From assembly GCA_030710605.1 (NCBI GenBank), contig CP092877.1, positions 71,259,524 through 71,323,523 of the forward strand: a DNA stretch of 64,000 nt, in the 5' to 3' direction. Of the stretch, positions 58,791 to 64,000 are shown one piece after another; position 1 is the first letter of the stretch; each line of letters starts with the position of its first letter. A model generated the notes under the pieces. It did no database searches, was not told where the DNA came from, and was given only the letters and a program-made list of their open reading frames with translations. This stretch comes from Cordylochernes scorpioides. Its lineage: Eukaryota > Arthropoda > Arachnida > Pseudoscorpiones > Chernetidae. The position numbers and the translations under genes are program-made.

Positions 58791-59224
58791 TTGAATAAAA
58801 GAAACTAGATTTGTGAGTAAATAGTTTATTTATTTAATTAAAAAGGCATATATTGGATCAAAATATCATTTATTTTACCAAAATTTCAGTTGGCCGAACG
58901 CCAACCTTTATCAAGGTGTTAGAACAGATTGATGTGTGTCTTTATTTATGTTTCTTTATTATGAAGTGTTGCAAGCTCTCGAGCAAATTTTGATTTTCAA
59001 CATGCAAATCCGAAACCAAATGAAAAGACATCGGATCACAGACTATATTACAGTTTAATATAAATATTTATACTTAACCGTAATATAGTCTGTCCCATGC
59101 TCTGATAACATATCTCTTCATTTGGTTTTGGATTTGCATGTTGAAGAGCAAAATTTTCTCTAAAGCTTGCAACACCACATAATAAAGAAGCTATTTACCC
59201 ACAAAGCTAGTTTCTCTTATTCGA
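58791..59224. mobile_element. Foldback MITE, with a module inserted in its left arm
   Basis: GAATAAAAGAAACTAGATTT and the right-hand AAGCTAGTTTCTCTTATTC are complementary. Inner arms CAACATGCAAATCCGAAACC and GGTTTTGGATTTGCATGTTG continue it. The left arm is split by the insertion at 58833-58940. Confidence 0.8.
58833..58940 (+). mobile_element. 108-bp monomer of the 37.3-kb module with 8-bp target duplication
   Basis: TTAATTAAAAAGGCATATAT through AACGCCAACCTTTATCAAGG matches the left arm of 37312-37599. TTTATTTA flanks it (58825-58832; 58941-58948). The opposite arm of the host foldback lacks it. Confidence 0.8.
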
Positions 59225-59344
59225 ATACTTCTGGGTGACAATCCCTCACATAATAGAAAGTTTATTCATTTTCAGAATCTGTTTTCAACCTCAAGGTGAA
59301 GTGAGATAATGTAGTTTTACGGCTTACTACCCAAAATTCGAAAC

Positions 59345-59540
59345 TATTATAGACGTGTATGATTCTTTTAAAAATTAAACAATTTCTACTGCCCTTACTG
59401 CAATGGAAAAATTAATGGGAGGGCCTGGCTCATCAGTGGTGAACCCTCCCAGCGGTTTCGCCAGTTTAATCTACCACTGGGAAGGTTCACCACTGTTGAG
59501 CCAGGCCCTCCCATTAATTTTTCCATTGTAAGTAAGGGCA
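59345..59540. repeat. GGTTCACCAC-family foldback copy running into the gap
   Basis: TTTCTACTGCCCTTACTGCA, GGGAGGGCCTGGCTCATCAG, GCCAGTTTAATCTACCACTG, then the same blocks inverted (GAGCCAGGCCCTCCCATTAA) up to the N run. Confidence 0.85.
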
Positions 59541-59640
59541 NNNNNNNNNNNNNNNNNNNNNNNNNNNNNNNNNNNNNNNNNNNNNNNNNNNNNNNNNNNN
59601 NNNNNNNNNNNNNNNNNNNNNNNNNNNNNNNNNNNNNNNN
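59541..59640. other. Assembly gap, exactly 100 N
   Basis: Exactly 100 N is the usual placeholder for a gap of unknown size. Copy B of the duplication starts at the very next base. Confidence 1.
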
Positions 59641-60895
59641 GAGATTAATTTGGCGAAACTGCTTTCAGGGTTCACCATTGATGAGTCAAGCTCTCTCATT
59701 CAATAACTTTTTTCCATTGCAGTAAGGTCTGTAGATATAATATTTGATGTTATTATTAAAAAAGAAATACACATTGCCAAAATTTTAATTGTTACAAATT
59801 TTAATGATAGATGGCAATTGAATTTATAAATATATTAAAAAGTTTTTAACGTTTTTCCAAAAATTTTGAAATATTTTAAAAAGTTTTAATATATATTATG
59901 TTAAGGAATATAAAACAATACTATGAGAATACATAAGCTATCTTTAGGGCATACGTTGTCTTTCAATAGGCCTATCTATGAAAATGGATAAATTTCTCTT
60001 GTTTTTATAGATAGACCTTTGGAAGGGAACATCACGTATATCCAAAAGCTTAACCTGTGTGCAATAAATGCATCTTTAATCTTTTATCGTTTTTTTTATT
60101 ATTTTTTTAATTTTAACGATTGTATATACCTTTTTTCTAATAAATATATTGCGTGTTTCTTTGAGAGAAACAAATTTCCAAATAACACGGCTAAAACCAC
60201 CCCAAAGAGACACTTTCAAAGAGTGACTTTATTTAACCTAATCTACCTCGAGAAGAGAACAAATTAATAAAAAAACTTATTAATATTATCATAGATAAAT
60301 TAATATTAAATAACTAATCATAGATATATCCTTATATCAAGAAATGACCAGAAGTATTAATGTTTTTTTTTTGGGGGGGGGGGGATATCTCATTGGAAGC
60401 TCTAATGTATACTTGAATATCTTCAACTGTTTTTATAAGCTATGTTTAAAATGACCAAATACCACTAACAATTCCCTTCATTTTAAGAATTAAAAAATAT
60501 GATATATATATATAGTAAAAAATTCAAGAATCATTCGGAGTTTTTATAAGATTAAAAAAGGAATATGTGTGTTCTTCCAAAATAAATATTTAAATGCTAA
60601 GAGAATGTGCGTAAATTTTCGTTGAAAAATGTTTTTAAAGTAGGCTGATTATATATTTGCCTATAATTTTAACGAAAGTTTCTATTTTGTTTTGTTTTTA
60701 TTTTTTTCCAAAATTAAAAGCAACACTCGTTTTGTTCATTGTAATAAAACGACCCTTTTACAAACACCTTAGTTACAACGGGGGGATATGTAAAAAAGGC
60801 GAAGAAGTGAGGAATGTTTTAATTCCTGGAAGCTAAATAAAAGTTTGGTATATGCAACTATAAAATTAAATGTCTGTAAATATATTAGTAATTCT

Positions 60896-62459
60896 AATAC
60901 TTCGAAACAAATCATCTAACCCTGAACGAATCAAAATCCAAGATAATGGTTTTCCGAAATGGTGGCCGCCCTGCAAAATCGGACAAATGGTTCTGGGGAG
61001 ACCAACTGTTGACAGTGACATCGAAATATCTCTATCTTGGCTATCCCCTCACAACAACAATCTCGTTTAGTCAAGTGGCTTCATACTTTAAAGGCAAAGC
61101 GCTTGCAGCTACCGGCGAAGTATGGAAAATTATGGAGAAATCCAGGTTGAATTCATTTGGTTCATCAATGAAACTATTAGACTCGATTATCCTGTCAACT
61201 CTGCTGTATTCTGCTCCAATTTGGGCAAACGAAAAGTACAAAATCTTGGACCAAATTCAGAATAACTATGTCCGACGACTATTGAACTTGCCGAGTAACA
61301 CACCAGGCTACATACTACGCATGGAAACCGGACGCTTCTCACTAGGAGTCACAGCAACCAAACTAATTCTAAAGTTCTGGTTAAGAATATTAAAAATGGA
61401 AAAATCCAGATTGCCCGCAATCTGTCTAGCCCAATTATGGGAAACATCCACTCTAACGAATACCTTTATAGGTTTTACTGAAAATTTAATGAATATCCTA
61501 AACTCAACTGGATTCATGTGGTTAAAGAATTGTTCAGACCCCAATATTCTACAGAAAGCAATACCTCAAATTATCAGAATCACTATAGAACAGTCTATCC
61601 AAACCGATCAATCAAGAATAACCAATTCGAAGCTGCACACACACTACAAATATTTACATAAAACATTCGCAGCAGAGAACTATCTACTAAGTGAACTCCC
61701 ACTGCCGACTAAACGCCTCATTGCGCAATTGAGAATTCTATTTGTTTTATATCGAGAAGACCATATAAAATATCTAAGGACAGAAGACTTGTATTGCCAA
61801 CTATGCAAAAATAGAACCGAAAATGAATTAGAACATTATATATTTGAATGCAAGCCTCTTGACACGGAAAGAAAAATACTCTTTTCTAAGATAGGCCATA
61901 CACACTTCACATTATATTCTTTATTATCCAACTTTATAGACAATAGTTCAGTAGCTCTGAATCTATATAACTTCCATAAAAATGCTGAAAAAAAGAAAGA
62001 CTTAACCGAACATCCAAACATACCAAAAAATTCTGTTTGATGAGAAGAACAGAACCAACATCCAATTATTTGTTTAGGCAGATACGATAAGTTAACCCCC
62101 ACATTGATAAAACGGTGTTTACCTTACAACCCTGAACACTCGGATTTTCCTGGAAAATCTCTTGAAGATTTCTTGAAAAAGCCATGGTCCACTTGTGCTA
62201 TGTGAGCAGAAGAACTTAAATTGACTTGTTCCATATGTAAATACCTGTTTTCTTTCCTCTTTTCGCTCTCCACTTCTCCCATCCATATTTCCAAAAATTT
62301 TTAATTTTTTTTTTTAATTCTTCTTATTTCTTTATTCTTTCTTATAATCTGTATATATTTACCATATGTATATATTCTTTCACCATTTTTATTTCCCACT
62401 TTCTCCGTTTTGTAACCCCAAGGAGAATCCTCTGTAAGACCTGTGTGTCTTAATAAAGG

Positions 62460-62491
<32 letters not shown>
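60896..62491 (+). mobile_element. 5'-truncated LINE with (TG)n tail and 14-bp target duplication
   Basis: ATATTAGTAATTCT occurs at 60882-60895 and 62492-62505. The 3' end has AATAAAGGCTTTTG and then about 13 TG units (62464-62490). The insert is 1596 bp, cut at its 5' end within the reverse transcriptase. Confidence 0.95.
60898..62040 (+). CDS. LINE ORF2 C-terminal part: end of reverse transcriptase and zinc-knuckle domain
   Basis: The frame is open from the truncation point to TGA 62040 (about 380 codons) with no internal stop. The first Met is at 60946, but coding continues upstream (HLTLNESKSKIMVFRNGG), the segment that follows the catalytic YxDD box in APE-type LINEs. Next come KYLYLGYPLTTTISF and AATGEVWKIM (RT thumb region), SIILSTLLYSAPIWAN, IQNNYVRRLLNLPSNTPGYI, and a C-terminal Cys/His knuckle CQLCKNRTENELEHYIFEC. 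The YxDD box and the endonuclease are missing, so no activity is expected. The intact frame indicates a recent insertion. The clade is not certain. Confidence 0.9.
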   Translation, partial: YFETNHLTLNESKSKIMVFRNGGRPAKSDKWFWGDQLLTVTSKYLYLGYPLTTTISFSQVASYFKGKALAATGEVWKIMEKSRLNSFGSSMKLLDSIILSTLLYSAPIWANEKYKILDQIQNNYVRRLLNLPSNTPGYILRMETGRFSLGVTATKLILKFWLRILKMEKSRLPAICLAQLWETSTLTNTFIGFTENLMNILNSTGFMWLKNCSDPNILQKAIPQIIRITIEQSIQTDQSRITNSKLHTHYKYLHKTFAAENYLLSELPLPTKRLIAQLRILFVLYREDHIKYLRTEDLYCQLCKNRTENELEHYIFECKPLDTERKILFSKIGHTHFTLYSLLSNFIDNSSVALNLYNFHKNAEKKKDLTEHPNIPKNSV

Positions 62492-62523
62492 ATATTAGTA
62501 ATTCTTCTTTTTTTTTATGTGTA

Positions 62524-63543
62524 CAGTGTACTCCGCTTATAACGAAGTCGCATTATCCATGACAATCACTTTGTTATATCCGAAGTTTGTTATATCCGCA
62601 GTTGGAAAAAAAATGGTTTGTACCAATAATTTTATTTACTATTCAACTCAAAAGAGCAACACAAAGATCAATAACAACCTCATCAGGTGTTTTTGGAGAA
62701 GTAGTTTGTGATTTTCTTTTGACATTTAGAAGTCAGTAACAAGTGCTGAACACTCTTTTCGATGTTGTCCAAGTCTGACAGATGCCTATGAAGAGACTTG
62801 GACTCATCCTGACATTGAAGAAACAATCGCAGAGTTTGAATGCTCTCCAAGACCTCTTTTGGATGCGGAATGTGGACAATTGGGTCTACTTCTTCATCAA
62901 CTTGGTCCGTTTCTTCTTCTTCTTTTGCTTGAAGAATGCTCTCGACAATTTCTACATCGGATAACATGGCATTTGTAACGACGTCATTGTCAGCGTCAGC
63001 ATAAGAATCGAAATCCATCTCTAACGGTATTTTTAAAACTTCTTTCATGCGATCGAAGAGGCTTTGTTGCTCCCACATTTGTGTTGCAGGCTGTGGTGTA
63101 TCCAATGGAGAACTGACATCGGACTTAATAATTCCACTATGATGCCAACAGTTGGAAATTGTCGCTGGAAGCACATCATTCCATGCTAAAGATATAATAT
63201 CCTACAGATATATATATTATGATGTACTAGAGCGCCATCTGTTATCAAATTATAAAATTATAAAAAGAATATTACGCCTCTAAAATAGTTTTATAATATA
63301 TATATTATGCATAATATATTAGTCAATTATAATGGTAAATGAGAAAACTTCGTTATAAACGGATAAAATAAAAATTTATACATGCAAATCACTTCGTTAT
63401 AAGCGAAAATTCTTTATATCCGACTTCGCAATATCCAGAGTTCTTTTAATGGTTTAAGCCCTTCTTTTCTTTCGTGCAGACAATTTCATTCGCTATATGC
63501 GGAATTTCGCTATAACCGACTTTGTTATAAGCGGAGTACACTG
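62524..63543 (-). mobile_element. Tigger/pogo-type element, 1020 bp, internally deleted
   Basis: TA-flanked ends CAGTGTACTCCGCTTATAAC and the complement GTTATAAGCGGAGTACACTG. Related TTATATCCGAAG-type sub-terminal repeats (GACTTCGCAATATCC) lie inside. Copy A has the empty TA site at ~40455. A terminal piece of the GGTTCACCAC family (GCGCCATCTGTTATC) lies at 63231, inside the element. Confidence 0.93.
62683..63174 (-). pseudogene. Tigger-type transposase, C-terminal 163 codons
   Basis: The frame starts LPATISNCWHHSGI, the typical segment near the end of the DDE region in pogo/Tigger/jerky-type proteins. It continues with an acidic tail (AKEEEETDQVDEEVDPIVH) and ends QKKITNYFSKNT with a stop. 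The N-terminal CENP-B-like DNA-binding domain and the catalytic aspartates are missing: the sequence right of 63174 is a different AT-rich insert up to the terminal repeat. It is thus an internally deleted, non-autonomous copy. Confidence 0.8.
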
Positions 63544-64000
63544 TATATATGTATGTGGAAGTTGGTGTTTTAAAGAAGAGATTTATTTTAATTTTAATAC
63601 TATTTATGCAATTTAATAATTCCTTGCCAAAATTATGAAGCGTTAATAATAGAATGTCAAGAAAGAGGAAATTAACTGCAAAGGAACAGAAACATATTTG
63701 CATATATGTTACATATACCTTTGCATACTCTCTCTAGCAGAATTAGTAAATTTGAAGCAAATACGTCATCCCTGGGCGGACAAATCAACTACAGTATACA
63801 TAGAGTATGTAAATAAGAGGTGTCACTATCTCGGCTGATAACTCTTGCCCGAGGTCGAACTGGGTGTGGGAAGTCTTTTACCACCTCCCGGGGTAGATGC
63901 CCGACTGTTCAGAGACGTTAGAGTAGAATTGTAGATTTGCATAGATTCTAGTGTCGATAATTAGAATTCAAAAGAGCAAGAAACCAGGGCAAGTCTTCTG

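Larger units (their letters stand above)
59641..64000 (+). repeat. Copy B of the long duplication, runs off the window end
   Basis: It matches 38963-40911. It contains a LINE (60896-62491) and a Tigger (62524-63543) not present in copy A. Without these insertions and their duplicated target bases it is 1728 bp. The ORF 60019-60267 lies in an AT-rich part that is also in copy A, where it is broken, and is not considered real. Confidence 0.95.

Overview
This window is repeat-dense, AT-rich nuclear DNA of an animal. It has no operons and no bacterial-type genes. It carries snRNA and tRNA retrocopies, mariner, Tc1, Tigger, hAT-like and Helitron remnants, APE-type LINEs, long inverted-repeat MITEs, minisatellites and one GC-rich first-exon candidate with a canonical GTGAGT donor. 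The mix of transposases suggests an invertebrate, plausibly an arthropod, but nothing here fixes the species.

Layout. 1-0.85 kb is a LINE fragment on the minus strand (APE endonuclease end plus the linker before the reverse transcriptase), followed by a decayed DDE transposase (0.88-1.57 kb). 2.6-9.3 kb holds Helitron ends, foldback MITEs, a tRNA-derived SINE and a U6 snRNA pseudogene. 9.3-10.15 kb is a decayed Tc1 transposase and 11.24-11.53 kb a LINE 3' end. 12-19 kb carries scattered repeats, a tRNA-like tandem and a 23-bp minisatellite. 19.9-21.25 kb is a mariner nested in a hAT-like element. 22-30 kb is old repeats, including two direct copies of a 170-bp unit. 30.8-33.1 kb is the most gene-like part: degenerate 66-bp repeats, then three CCAAT boxes spaced exactly 32 bp apart, then a CpG-rich island containing a probable first coding exon of a secreted protein. 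34.6-38.5 kb is an AT-rich desert.

38.96-40.91 kb reappears at 59.64-64.0 kb as a near-identical copy, the second copy starting immediately after a 100-N gap. Once three insertions are subtracted (a foldback MITE in copy A; a LINE and a Tigger in copy B), the copies are 1727 and 1728 bp long. Each therefore supplies the empty site for the other's insertions. Copy A runs into an 18-copy array of a ~123-bp satellite (41.13-43.35 kb). 43.7-54 kb holds 214-bp MITEs, SINEs, a U2 snRNA fragment with target-site duplications and a nearly full-length mariner (51.72-53.03 kb). 55.2-57.15 kb is a back-to-back pair of minisatellites with opposite strand skew.

The only candidate host gene is the one starting at 32.73 kb on the plus strand; its remaining exons are not recognisable in the window. 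Everything else with coding character is mobile-element protein, mostly broken. The best preserved is the 5'-truncated LINE ORF at 60.9-62.0 kb.
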